From: Actinosynnema sp. ALI-1.44
GTDB taxonomy: Bacteria > Actinomycetota > Actinomycetes > Mycobacteriales > Pseudonocardiaceae
DNA: 64,000 bases
NCBI RefSeq assembly: GCF_001984155.1
Contig: NZ_MTQO01000045.1
Span: forward strand, 62,001 to 126,000
Direction of reading: 5' to 3'
Shown here: piece by piece, positions 25,940 through 34,163 of the stretch
How positions within the stretch are numbered: the stretch's first letter is position 1
Layout: the number at the start of each line of letters is the position of its first letter
Position numbers and translations under genes: made by a program
Notes under the pieces: generated by a model
Told to the model about the DNA's origin: nothing
Database searches by the model: none
The model's input: the letters and a program-made list of their open reading frames with translations, nothing else

Positions 25940-27670
25940 CTACAGGGCGATCGACCAGCTGTCGAGCACGCCCTCGTCACGCGGACCGTTGTCGGCGACA
26001 CGCAACGTCCACGTCCCAGCAGCCTTCTCGTTGACGGGAACCTGATAGGTCCGCTCCCCGCCGAACGGCGTGCACTGGAGACCACCGCTGCGCATGAGCG
26101 TGTACCCACGGCCGCTCGGTGCGACCAGGGTGATGGCCAGGTCCTGGTAGCACGTGTGCACCGCGGTGACCTTGACCGTCGCGGGGCTGGCGGCCGCACC
26201 GGTGGCGTTCGAGGTGAGCCTGCTGCTCGCCACGGTGAAGTCCCGGATCTGGTAGTCGGTGCCGTTGCTGAACGTCCGACCGCCGCCGCCACCAGGTTGC
26301 GTCCGTACGGTCACGCTCGCGCTCGCCGCGGACTGATTGCCTGCGGCGTCCCGCGCCCGCACGGTGAACGCGTAGCTCGTGTCAGCGGTCAATCCCGAGA
26401 CAGTCGCTGACAGACTGGCGGACGACACCGCCAGTTCGCTGCCGTTGTACACGTCATAGCCCGCAATGCCCACGTTGTCGGTGGAGGCGTCCCACGCCAA
26501 CGAAACGCTGTCGGAAGTAGCACCCGTCAAACGCGGGTTGCCCGGCACCGTTGGCGCTTGCGTGTCGCCACCCCCGCCGCCAACGAACAACGTCAGGCCC
26601 CACTTCCGCAGCGCCTCGTTCACCGGCTGGAAGATCGATTGGTCGTCCGCGCCGCCGGGCGAGCACGACGACTGCCCGCCCGAGTGCAGGCCGACAGCCT
26701 TGTCACCGGCCAGCCACGCGCCCCCGGAGTCCCCGCCGAGCGAGCAGGCGGTCGTCGTCGTGAGCCCCTCGACGACGACGCTGCCGTAGTTGATGGTCTG
26801 GTTGATCGCGGTGACCCGGCCGCACTGCCATTTCGAGGTGTTCCCGGAATGGCAGACCGACATGCCCTGGACCGGTTCGGTCGATCCGGTGACGGTGACC
26901 GGCGGTTTGCCCCACGTGTTGACAGCGGCGGAAAGGTTCCACCCCGATGCGGACACGGCGACAACGCCCATGTCACCTTCACGGGCATTCACGCTCCGGC
27001 CACCGCCCGAATTCGACGTGCCGATCCTGTTGCGCTGACCGCTCTCGCCGTACGCGGGCTGACTGACGTCATTGGTGCAGTGCCCGGCGGTGACGAAGTG
27101 CTTCCCGCCGGTCGAGTCGGTCGCCGGGAACCCGATCGAACAGTTGCTCTCACCGCCCGGCCACCACGGACTGCCAGGCCGGACGTCACCGGCCTGCTGG
27201 CGCGGTGCGGTGGCCGCCGTGACGATCCGCAGGTTCGGGTCGACCCGCCGGGCCCGGGCGACGAACTCGTCGTTGGCATGGCTCATCCGGATGACCAGGC
27301 CGTTGACCTGCGGATCTATCCCCCACCCGTAGACGCCGGACGCCTCACGCGGCCGGAGGCCCTCGAAGTCGGCCAGCAGCCGGTCGAGCTGAGCCTGGCT
27401 CCTGGCGACGACGACAGCCTCCGCGCCACCGGCCCTGACCCGGGCCGCTGAGGCCTGGTCCACCACAGCGACCACGAGCTTGCCGCGGCCGGAATCGAAC
27501 CAATAACCAGCGTTGGACACCGTCAGGCTCGCGGCCGCGTCACGGGCGGCCGCCTCCTGCTGACCAGGGGATGGCGCGTCCGGCTGGCCTGCCGAGGAGC
27601 TGGGGCTGAACACGGCGGCGGTGGCGGCCGCAACGCATAAAGTAGAAAGGACTCTGCCGCGCATTCTCAT
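25940..27670 (-). CDS. Secreted S1 (streptogrisin-like) protease with FN3 and P domains
   Basis: Secreted serine protease of 576 aa. Order: signal peptide (about 1-27), alpha-lytic-type propeptide (about 40-165; LVVAVVDQASAARV), catalytic domain (about 170-355), fibronectin type III (about 372-460; DTQAPTVPGNPRLTG) and a C-terminal P domain (about 470-576; SNGTDYQIRDFTV, WTLRVADNGPRDEGVLDSWSI). Catalytic residues are His in FVTAGHCT, Asp in AREGDMGVVAV and Ser in SLGGDSGGAW, with Cys pairs around each. The propeptide folds and inhibits the enzyme until export. Glycine-rich linkers separate the modules. Confidence 0.93.
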   Translation of the reverse strand: MRMRGRVLSTLCVAAATAAVFSPSSSAGQPDAPSPGQQEAAARDAAASLTVSNAGYWFDSGRGKLVVAVVDQASAARVRAGGAEAVVVARSQAQLDRLLADFEGLRPREASGVYGWGIDPQVNGLVIRMSHANDEFVARARRVDPNLRIVTAATAPRQQAGDVRPGSPWWPGGESNCSIGFPATDSTGGKHFVTAGHCTNDVSQPAYGESGQRNRIGTSNSGGGRSVNAREGDMGVVAVSASGWNLSAAVNTWGKPPVTVTGSTEPVQGMSVCHSGNTSKWQCGRVTAINQTINYGSVVVEGLTTTTACSLGGDSGGAWLAGDKAVGLHSGGQSSCSPGGADDQSIFQPVNEALRKWGLTLFVGGGGGDTQAPTVPGNPRLTGATSDSVSLAWDASTDNVGIAGYDVYNGSELAVSSASLSATVSGLTADTSYAFTVRARDAAGNQSAASASVTVRTQPGGGGGRTFSNGTDYQIRDFTVASSRLTSNATGAAASPATVKVTAVHTCYQDLAITLVAPSGRGYTLMRSGGLQCTPFGGERTYQVPVNEKAAGTWTLRVADNGPRDEGVLDSWSIAL

Positions 27671-27757
27671 GCGTGCTCTCCTTCATCATTCAACGCAGGG
27701 AATCCCGACGCTAAATGGCACACACCAAGAAAAACCACACCTTGCGAGCGTTAACAA

Positions 27758-28657
27758 TTAAGCCCATTTCCACTGAAACCCGGCACACCCGGGGCCGAAA
27801 TTCAGCACCACGTCGTGCACGCGCCCGGCCGCGTCGATCCTGGCGGGCGCCACGTCCTCGGTGTCGTCCAGACGTCGGCGGCGCACGCATTCGACCGGCA
27901 GGGCGGCCGGATCGAAGTGGATCTCCAGGACGAACTGGCGGACCGGCAGCCGGAACTTGCGCTCGTAGTTGGTGGCCTCCGGGTATGGCCTGCGGTTGAT
28001 CAACTCGTGCTCGGTGATGATCGTCTCGCCGCGGTAGAGCGTCCGGTCGAACAGCAACTCGGCAACCAGCAGCCCGGACCGGGGATCCTCGATCACCCGG
28101 CCGAGCCTGCAGCCGCGGCGCGGGCGGACGACCGGCAACAGGCGGTCGTGCTCGTCGAGATGGAGGATGACCACCCACCGGTCCGGGCCGTCCATTTCGG
28201 CACGCAGCACCTGCTGGGACCGGAACGCGATCTCGCCGCGGTGCGGGCCGACGAAGATCTGGTCGTGTTGGCTGATCCTGGTGAGCCGCTCGTCCCAGCG
28301 GGTGTCGACGTGGTCGAGCGCGGCGACCACCGGATCGGGCTCCGGCCAGAACGCCTGCATCTCGAGCCGGTCGCCGTGCCGCACGGTCCACCGCCCACGC
28401 AGCCTCGGCGGCCCGAGCAGGCCGGTCAACGAACCACTGGGCACCTCCAGGATGTCCTCCAGGTGCACCAGGGCCGCCAGTGACTCACGCCGTTCCGGCC
28501 TGCTGCGGCCGGATTGCCAGTAGCTCAGCGTCGCGGCCGTCAGCGAATGGCCCCGACGCAGCAGACGTTCCCGAATCCGGTCGAGTGGCAACCCCCGGGA
28601 CACGATCGCGGCACGCAACGCGGTCGCGAAGTCCCCGTCCCGCTCGGCATTGAGCAC
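27758..28657 (-). CDS. XRE-like HTH DNA-binding protein
   Basis: Protein of 299 aa. The N-terminal HTH (about 10-60; FATALRAAIVSRGLPLDRIRERLLRRG, LTAATLSYWQSGRSRPER) resembles XRE repressors of actinomycetes. The remaining 230 residues form a beta-rich ligand or effector domain without a name that I know, with several Arg-rich strands and a Trp-Lys-Trp end (FQWKWA). A TTAACTGTTAA palindrome about 40 bp upstream may be its own operator. Possible targets nearby are the secreted protease and the SnoaL remnant. Confidence 0.75.
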   Translation of the reverse strand: MLNAERDGDFATALRAAIVSRGLPLDRIRERLLRRGHSLTAATLSYWQSGRSRPERRESLAALVHLEDILEVPSGSLTGLLGPPRLRGRWTVRHGDRLEMQAFWPEPDPVVAALDHVDTRWDERLTRISQHDQIFVGPHRGEIAFRSQQVLRAEMDGPDRWVVILHLDEHDRLLPVVRPRRGCRLGRVIEDPRSGLLVAELLFDRTLYRGETIITEHELINRRPYPEATNYERKFRLPVRQFVLEIHFDPAALPVECVRRRRLDDTEDVAPARIDAAGRVHDVVLNFGPGCAGFQWKWA

Positions 28658-28693
28658 GCCTTCACGATAGGCGGATTTCGATCGGATCCAAGA

Positions 28694-28704
28694 TTAACTG
28701 TTAA
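28694..28704. promoter_or_regulatory. Small palindrome upstream of the XRE-like gene
   Basis: TTAACTGTTAA, 5-bp arms around one base, 37 bp upstream of the XRE-like gene start at 28657. It is a candidate autoregulatory operator. The evidence is position and symmetry only. Confidence 0.35.
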
Positions 28705-28715
28705 GTGCTACTTCA

Positions 28716-28943
28716 CTAAGCGGCGACAGCCTTGGCCAGCGCGTGGTGGTTGTGGAAGTCGCGCGAGTGCACGGTCAAGCCGTCACGTACACGGACCACC
28801 AGAACGTTGGCCGCGTCCTGTGCGTACAGCTGCGACAGTTCGCTCCAGCTCTCGGTTGAGATGCCGTTGATCAGGCGATCGGCGTCATGGCCCACCACAG
28901 GAACTAATCGGACCTTCACTCCGCTACGACTATACGGACCCAA
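28716..28943 (-). pseudogene. Internally deleted SnoaL/NTF2-like remnant
   Basis: The frame encodes up to 75 aa, ending at a stop at 28716-28718. One part, DRLINGISTESWSELSQLYA followed by QDAAN, looks like the first helix region of SnoaL-like NTF2-fold proteins. The next part, VRVRDGLTVHSRDFHNHHAL, looks like the last two strands and C-terminal helix. The middle of the fold (about 50-60 residues) is missing, so the product cannot form a normal NTF2 barrel. No good RBS precedes any start. A decayed gene is likeliest; a very small functional protein cannot be excluded. Confidence 0.45.
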
Positions 28944-29055
28944 GACTCCGGTTGGCCACGAAACGCCTTTTCATGATCACTTAACGATCCGTCACTGTGC
29001 ACAACTGGTCACACGGGGTGAGAATGTCCCCGCGAACGGACCTATGGAGGCAGCC

Positions 29056-29622
29056 ATGACCAGCCCCGATGTACACGACCGGATCACCGTGATCGACCTG
29101 CCCAAGGCATGGGGGCTGGTGGTCCTGCGCGGCGTGCTGGCCGTGCTGTTCGGACTGCTCGCGTTGGTCTGGCCGGGACTGACCGCACTGGCGCTCGCCC
29201 TCGTCTTCGGCATCTACGCTCTGGTCGACGGCATCGGCCTGCTGGTGGACGCGTTCCGCAACCCGGACAAGTCGAACCGCGGAATGCGGATCCTCGGTGG
29301 GATCCTCGGCGTCGCCGCCGGTGTCGTCGCGATCGTCTGGCCGGGGATCACGGTGGCCGCGCTGGCCATCCTCGTCGGCGCGTGGGCGCTGGTCACCGGC
29401 ATCACCGAGATCGTGGCGGCGTTCCGGCTGCGCAAGCAGATCGAGGGCGAACTGCTGCTCGGGCTGGCCGGTCTGCTGTCGGCGATCTTCGGCATCCTGG
29501 TGCTGCTGTGGCCCGCGCTCGGCGTGGCGGCCATCGCGGCGTTCATCGGCGTGTTCTCGCTGATCTACGGCATCGTCCTGATCGCGCTGGGCCTGCGGCT
29601 GCGCAAGCTGGCGCGCCAGTAG
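29056..29622 (+). CDS. HdeD-family (DUF308) membrane protein
   Basis: Protein of 188 aa with six membrane helices arranged as three repeats of the DUF308 hairpin; each repeat contains a V/LWPG or LLWPA turn (ALVWPGLTALALALVFG, AIVWPGITVAALAILVG, LLWPALGVAAIAAFIG). HdeD in E. coli is tied to acid resistance; the mechanism is unknown. The ATG at 29056 has GGAGG 5 nt upstream. It converges on the kinase gene at 29632. Confidence 0.9.
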   Translation: MTSPDVHDRITVIDLPKAWGLVVLRGVLAVLFGLLALVWPGLTALALALVFGIYALVDGIGLLVDAFRNPDKSNRGMRILGGILGVAAGVVAIVWPGITVAALAILVGAWALVTGITEIVAAFRLRKQIEGELLLGLAGLLSAIFGILVLLWPALGVAAIAAFIGVFSLIYGIVLIALGLRLRKLARQ

Positions 29623-29631
29623 AGCCACCTG

Positions 29632-30273
29632 TTACCTGGGCACCCACAGCGTGACCCGGGTACCTCCGCCGGGCCGCGACACGATGTCGGCGTACCCACC
29701 CACCTGAGTGAGCCGCGCGACGATGGACTCGTTGATGCCGAACCCGCGCGGCCGCTCGGCCATGTCGAACCCGACACCGTGGTCGCGGGTGGTCACCGCG
29801 ATCCCACCGTCCCGCTCCTCCACCCGGACCGTCGCCTGCGTCGTCTGGGCGTGTTTCAAGGTGTTGCGCAGGGCTTCCCTTGTCGCTTCCCGGATCGCCT
29901 TGCGCCGTGCCTCCGAAAGCTGGTCGTCTATTTCGGCCACCACCAATTGGGCCCGCAAACCGTCCCGCGCGAGGTCGGTGGCCACAGCGGCCAGATCCTC
30001 GGACAACCGGCCACCGGCCGGCGACTCTTGGAAACCACGGCGCAGCACGCTCGCCTGAGCGCGGGCGAGATTGCGGAACTCCGCGAGCTTCGCCGGTGCG
30101 TCGATCACGTCGGACGGCGTGCGCATCGCCATCGCTTCCAATGCCTGCAGCACCGTGTCGTGGATCCGCCGGTTGAACTCGGCTCGTTCAGCCGAGCGTC
30201 CACGCCGGAAGCCGACGAGATAAGCAGCGACACCCAAGGCGCCGGCCACCAACGCCGCGATCAGGATCTCCAC
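29632..30273 (-). CDS. Short NarL-type histidine kinase without a sensor domain
   Basis: Kinase of 213 aa. A single N-terminal membrane helix (about 3-22) is followed directly by a HisKA_3-type helix with the phospho-acceptor His in RRIHDTVLQALEAMA (residue about 38). The ATPase domain has the N-box EATREALRNTLKHA, G1 TRDHGVGFD and G2 RGFGINESIV. There is no extracytoplasmic domain, so the signal must come through a partner or the membrane. It lies 3 nt after the NarL regulator gene, its likely partner. Confidence 0.88.
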   Translation of the reverse strand: MEILIAALVAGALGVAAYLVGFRRGRSAERAEFNRRIHDTVLQALEAMAMRTPSDVIDAPAKLAEFRNLARAQASVLRRGFQESPAGGRLSEDLAAVATDLARDGLRAQLVVAEIDDQLSEARRKAIREATREALRNTLKHAQTTQATVRVEERDGGIAVTTRDHGVGFDMAERPRGFGINESIVARLTQVGGYADIVSRPGGGTRVTLWVPR

Positions 30274-30276
30274 AGG

Positions 30277-30939
30277 TCACACCGGAACGGTTGGCGCGAC
30301 CGGCACGTACGCGACGCCTTTCTCAATCGCGTACCGCGTCAGTTCGGGCCGCCGCCGCTGACCCGTCTTGTCCCTGATCCGATCGAGATACGACCGAACG
30401 GTCCGGATGCTGATGTCCAGCACCTCCGCGATGTCCTGGTCGCGTTCCCCAGCCGCCACCAGCGAAAGCACTTGCCGCTCCCGCGCGGACAGCTCGATCA
30501 CCAGCCCGCTGTCCCGGCCGGGCAACGCGTCCAGCACGTGCGCGGCCAGCATCGGGCTGACGTAGCTGTTGCCGCCGGCGATCAGCCGGACGGCGTGCAG
30601 GATCTCGGCGCCGTCGGAGTCCTTGGACAAGTAGCCGCTGGCGCCGGCGGCCATCGCGCCAAGTACCTCGGCGCGCCCCGAGTACGCCGAGAGAACGAGG
30701 ACGCGATGGCCTAATCCGACGACCTCCACCACAGCCGACGATCCCTGCGCACCGGGCAGGCGCAAATCCAGGACCACCACACCGCCCGGGTGCTGGCAGT
30801 GCGCGGCGAACTGGGCGACAGACCCGGCGACCGCGTCCACCTCGATGTCCGGAGCGTCGGCCAGCAACTGGGCGACGGCGGCGCGGTACAGCGGATGGTC
30901 CTCGATCACACCGACCGGGATCCTCGTGGCGGCGGCCAT
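30277..30939 (-). CDS. NarL/FixJ-family response regulator
   Basis: Regulator of 220 aa. The receiver starts VGVIEDHPLYRAAV, with the phospho-acceptor Asp in VVVLDLRLPG and Lys in GYLSKDSDG. The LuxR-type HTH (about 150-215) is LSARERQVLSLVAAGERDQDI, then IRTVRSYLDRIRDKTGQRRR. It is followed by its short kinase. An unrelated-promoter gap of 100 bp separates it from the next signalling operon on the same strand. Confidence 0.93.
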   Translation of the reverse strand: MAAATRIPVGVIEDHPLYRAAVAQLLADAPDIEVDAVAGSVAQFAAHCQHPGGVVVLDLRLPGAQGSSAVVEVVGLGHRVLVLSAYSGRAEVLGAMAAGASGYLSKDSDGAEILHAVRLIAGGNSYVSPMLAAHVLDALPGRDSGLVIELSARERQVLSLVAAGERDQDIAEVLDISIRTVRSYLDRIRDKTGQRRRPELTRYAIEKGVAYVPVAPTVPV

Positions 30940-31039
30940 CGATCTCCTCCCTCGGGTCGCTGGTCAGCAGGGTAAACACCGAGGTGACGCCGCGCTGAGA
31001 GTCAATCGCCCCTCATGGCCAGCTGGATGAGCCAGGCGA

Positions 31040-31681
31040 CTACAGTTCGTCGACCCGGACGATCCCGTCCTGGATGGCGCGGGCAACCAGCGCCGCCTTG
31101 GTCGGCGCCTCGCGTCCCACGTTGGCGTACTTCACGCGGACCCGGTCCAGGTAGCCGTTGACGGTGCTGACCGTGAGGTTCAGTTTCTGCGCCACCATCT
31201 CCTTGGACTCGCAGTGGAACCACTCGAGCAGGACGTCGATCTGGCGCTGTGTGAGGTTCGGCCGGTTGGCACGGGTGTCCGTGCCCAACGCGCCAGACAG
31301 GGCTGGCGGGGTGTACGGGGTGTTGCTGGCGGCGGCGTGGATCGCGGCAACGAGATGGTCCTCCCCCTCGGCCTTGGTCAGATAGGTGAACGCCCCGATG
31401 TCCAGGCAGGTCAGGGCGGTCTCCCTGTCCTCCCGCATGGTGTAGACGACAACCTGGCGCCCCGCGTCGACCAGCCGTTTGAGATCGCCGTACGCCGGAC
31501 CGGTGATGTCGAGTTGCAGATCGAGGACCACCACGTCGGCCCGATCGCCGGGATCCAGCCACGCGACGGACACGCCCGGACCCGAGTCCAGCACGTCGAT
31601 CGGCGGGTCGGCGGCCTGGCACCACGCCTTGACCCCAGCGATCACAGCGGGATGGTCGTCCACCACCACGATGCTCGTCAT
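31040..31681 (-). CDS. NarL/FixJ-family response regulator, end of a three-gene signalling operon
   Basis: Regulator of 213 aa starting MTSIVVVDDHPAVIAG. The receiver has its acceptor Asp in VVVLDLQLDI and Lys in TYLTKAEGED. The HTH (about 145-205) is divergent for the class: LTQRQIDVLLEWFHCESKEM, then LTVSTVNGYLDRVRVKYANV. The ATG at 31679-31681 overlaps the stop of the pseudokinase gene (ATGA). Together with the full kinase further upstream it forms kinase, kinase-like protein and regulator, all overlapping. Confidence 0.92.
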   Translation of the reverse strand: MTSIVVVDDHPAVIAGVKAWCQAADPPIDVLDSGPGVSVAWLDPGDRADVVVLDLQLDITGPAYGDLKRLVDAGRQVVVYTMREDRETALTCLDIGAFTYLTKAEGEDHLVAAIHAAASNTPYTPPALSGALGTDTRANRPNLTQRQIDVLLEWFHCESKEMVAQKLNLTVSTVNGYLDRVRVKYANVGREAPTKAALVARAIQDGIVRVDEL

Positions 31682-32817
31682 CCGCGGCCCCTCCAGGTCG
31701 CCTGCACCCACATCCGGTCCCCGGTGGTCACGGTGGAGGTGGTGATCTCGTCGTTGTCCACGACCGGGACGTCGTAAGGCAAGGAGTCCGCCACCACGCT
31801 GACAGTGACCTCCTCGCCGGCACCGACGACAGTGAGCCGGACGTTGCCACGGGCCGTGGCCAGTACCGCGACTGCGGGCTCGGTGAGCAACCGGCGCATC
31901 ACGACAGGCACCGGCGGCCGCTCGCCCCGCTCGGAGAACCGTACCGAGACCCCATTTCGCTCGGCCAGGCCGACACAGGCCATCAATTCGTCCACCAAGG
32001 GATCCGGGCTTGCGGTGGTCTCGCCGAAGAGCCTGCGCATCCGTGCGGCCTCGATCGCGCAAGTCCGGCGCACGGTCCCGTCCCCCGGGTCGAGCGTCCC
32101 GGACGCCAACCCGGCGAGCACCGGCGCCGTCGTTTCAGCGAGCGCGGCGTACCGGTCCTTGCGGTCGGCGTGCAACTGGGACGCGACGGCATCAGCGGTC
32201 CGCGCGCGTTCCTCCTCACGCGACATCCTGGCCACGGATACCGCGACCCGGCGTAGCGCGTTCGCGAGCAGGATGACCGCGATCTGGAAAGCAGACGTGA
32301 CCACAGTGGTGTTCACCGCTCCGGCGAACGTGACGTCGACCGGGCCGTTGAAGATCGCGAGCACGAACGCCGGGACGTAATGCGCCACCAGCAGTCCGGC
32401 GAACATGGCGACGGGCTTGCCCATCACGAGGAGAACCAGCGGCCATCCGACGATCTCGTCGGACCAGTGCGCAGTGCCCAGCCGGTCGACAGGGGCAACG
32501 GTCAGCGTCGCGGCGATCGACGTGGCGAGCACTACGACGATCAACGGCCACCGGAAGACCCGCACCACCCGGTCGAACGCGCACGCAGCCGAGACGACTG
32601 TCAGGACCACCAAAGCCGCGAGCTGGACCTCGACCGGCCGGTAGGTGTCCCAGTTGGCCAGGAGCTTCGGCAGTTCGAGGCCGTACAGGATGACCAGACT
32701 GATCGCGGCGGAACTCCACCGCATGCCCCGCATGTACCTGGTGGCGACGTCCTCGGCGTGCCCCCGCACGTCCGGCTGGTCATCCCGGTCGGGGTCGCTG
32801 TGCTCAGGCGCGCGCAT
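31678..32817 (-). CDS. Histidine-kinase-like membrane protein lacking catalytic motifs (pseudokinase)
   Basis: Protein of 379 aa with five or six N-terminal membrane helices (about 30-200) and a coiled linker (ARMSREEERARTADAVASQL). It then has a region in the place of the DHp helix (DRYAALAETTAPVLAGLASG) that lacks the phospho-acceptor His and the HD pair. The C-terminal ATPase-like part (about 290-379) has no N-box Asn and no G-boxes (EPAVAVLATARGNVRLTVVG, then VVADSLPYD). It cannot be expected to bind ATP or phosphorylate. It overlaps the upstream true kinase by 14 nt and the regulator by 4 nt, so a role as sensor subunit or inhibitor of that kinase is likely. Confidence 0.82.
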   Translation of the reverse strand: MRAPEHSDPDRDDQPDVRGHAEDVATRYMRGMRWSSAAISLVILYGLELPKLLANWDTYRPVEVQLAALVVLTVVSAACAFDRVVRVFRWPLIVVVLATSIAATLTVAPVDRLGTAHWSDEIVGWPLVLLVMGKPVAMFAGLLVAHYVPAFVLAIFNGPVDVTFAGAVNTTVVTSAFQIAVILLANALRRVAVSVARMSREEERARTADAVASQLHADRKDRYAALAETTAPVLAGLASGTLDPGDGTVRRTCAIEAARMRRLFGETTASPDPLVDELMACVGLAERNGVSVRFSERGERPPVPVVMRRLLTEPAVAVLATARGNVRLTVVGAGEEVTVSVVADSLPYDVPVVDNDEITTSTVTTGDRMWVQATWRGRG

Positions 32818-33934
32818 CGGGCCACTCCAACACGACGTCGGTCCCCACGCCTGGCGCACTAGTGACGATGGCCTGGCCGCCCAGGCGAGCCATACGCTCG
32901 ACCAGGGAACTTGCCAGCCCGTACCCGCGGCTCGTGGTGCGGGCCGGGTCGAATCCCTTCCCTCGGTCACGGATGCGAACCGTCGCCACGCCTTCGTCGC
33001 CACGCACAGAGACCTCAGCGGCGTCCACACCCGCGTGCCGAACAACGTTCGTCAACGCCTCACGCGCGCCACGGCACAGCGCGATGGCCACCACGGCGGG
33101 CAACGTCACCGAATTCCACACCTGCCACTCGATGCGCAGCGGGACGTGGTCGACGACGTGGCGCAGCATCGGGACCAGGTCGACATCACCGTCGACGGGA
33201 TCGGTGTGCCCCTGGATGACCTCGAGATCGCGGGCGGCTTGCTCAGCGAGCCACGTCTCCGTCCGGTTCGCCACGCCCGCACCGACCATGAGCAGCGTGG
33301 CGGAGGCGGTGTCATGCAGTGCAGCCAGGTACTCCCGCTCGTCCGCACGGCGGGCTGCCGAGACCGCTGCCTCACGCCGGACTTGCTCACCACGTTCGAA
33401 CTCCCGGTCAGCGGCCCGTCCACCCCGGCGCACCAGGAGGTACAAGCCACGTCCAAGGAGCGCCTCAACGGCCATCCACGACCCGATCGGGATGACGAAA
33501 GCCCAGTCCTGCAGGTCGGCCAGGACACCACCGGTGAGGTAGGCGGCCAGGATCACGGCGGTGGCGACCGCGCCGAGAAACGGTGACGAGTGGAACTGAT
33601 AGGCGACCACGATGATCGACGTGGCGACCAGCACCCAGTTCACGCGGTCGGCCTGCATCTCCGGCGCGATCGTCCACACCTGCGCAAGGCACACACCGCT
33701 GACGACCAGGAGGTCGACCACCAGCAGCCACTTTCGCCGCCGACGCAGCATGCGAACGGCGAAGCACACGTTCCAGGCGTTGAACATCAGAACGACCAGG
33801 GTGGAGAGCAGCACGTCACGCTGGTCGGTGGTGACCCACGAAACGAGGCTGCTGAGCGCGACCACCACAGCACGGATAACCACGGCGTAGAACAGGCCGA
33901 GGCGATTGAGTTCTCGTTCCGCGGGGCTGGTCAT
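32804..33934 (-). CDS. NarL-type sensor histidine kinase (HisKA_3), first gene of the operon
   Basis: Kinase of 376 aa with about five membrane helices (20-185), a basic linker and HisKA_3 with the acceptor His in LAALHDTASATLLMVG (about residue 207). The ATPase domain has N-box GAREALTNVVRHAG, G1 IRDRGKGFDPA and G2 SRGYGLASSLVERMARLGG. All catalytic motifs are present. Its membrane topology resembles that of the pseudokinase encoded downstream, suggesting an old duplication followed by loss of activity in one copy. Confidence 0.93.
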   Translation of the reverse strand: MTSPAERELNRLGLFYAVVIRAVVVALSSLVSWVTTDQRDVLLSTLVVLMFNAWNVCFAVRMLRRRRKWLLVVDLLVVSGVCLAQVWTIAPEMQADRVNWVLVATSIIVVAYQFHSSPFLGAVATAVILAAYLTGGVLADLQDWAFVIPIGSWMAVEALLGRGLYLLVRRGGRAADREFERGEQVRREAAVSAARRADEREYLAALHDTASATLLMVGAGVANRTETWLAEQAARDLEVIQGHTDPVDGDVDLVPMLRHVVDHVPLRIEWQVWNSVTLPAVVAIALCRGAREALTNVVRHAGVDAAEVSVRGDEGVATVRIRDRGKGFDPARTTSRGYGLASSLVERMARLGGQAIVTSAPGVGTDVVLEWPDARA

Positions 33935-34163
33935 GGGCGGCGGGCCCGTCCGGCCGGCAGACCGTGCGCGGACGGCTGGTCATCCCTCTGCGCCACTCTC
34001 ACCGGCTCATCTTAGTGGTGAGGAAGTCACCGCGACCCCGACAACGACGACAACATCAGGCAACGTCGCGATCCCGGAATTCGCACTCGACCAGGCCAAC
34101 CGCACATCTCGCATGCCCAACACCGATCTACCACTTCTACCACGCTCATGGTAGAAACGAGTC
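33935..34163. other. Divergent intergenic region between the signalling operon and the DeoR gene
   Basis: About 230 bp with divergent promoters. The DeoR-side operator is described separately. Nothing else is recognised, and no further gene fits. Confidence 0.4.
34135..34156. promoter_or_regulatory. Candidate DeoR autoregulatory operator
   Basis: TTCTACCA (34135-34142), spacer CGCTCA, TGGTAGAA (34149-34156): a perfect 8-bp inverted repeat ending 7 bp before the DeoR start codon. A partial copy (ATCTACCA) lies just upstream at about 34127. A repressor bound here would block translation start and transcription of the DeoR operon. Confidence 0.6.
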
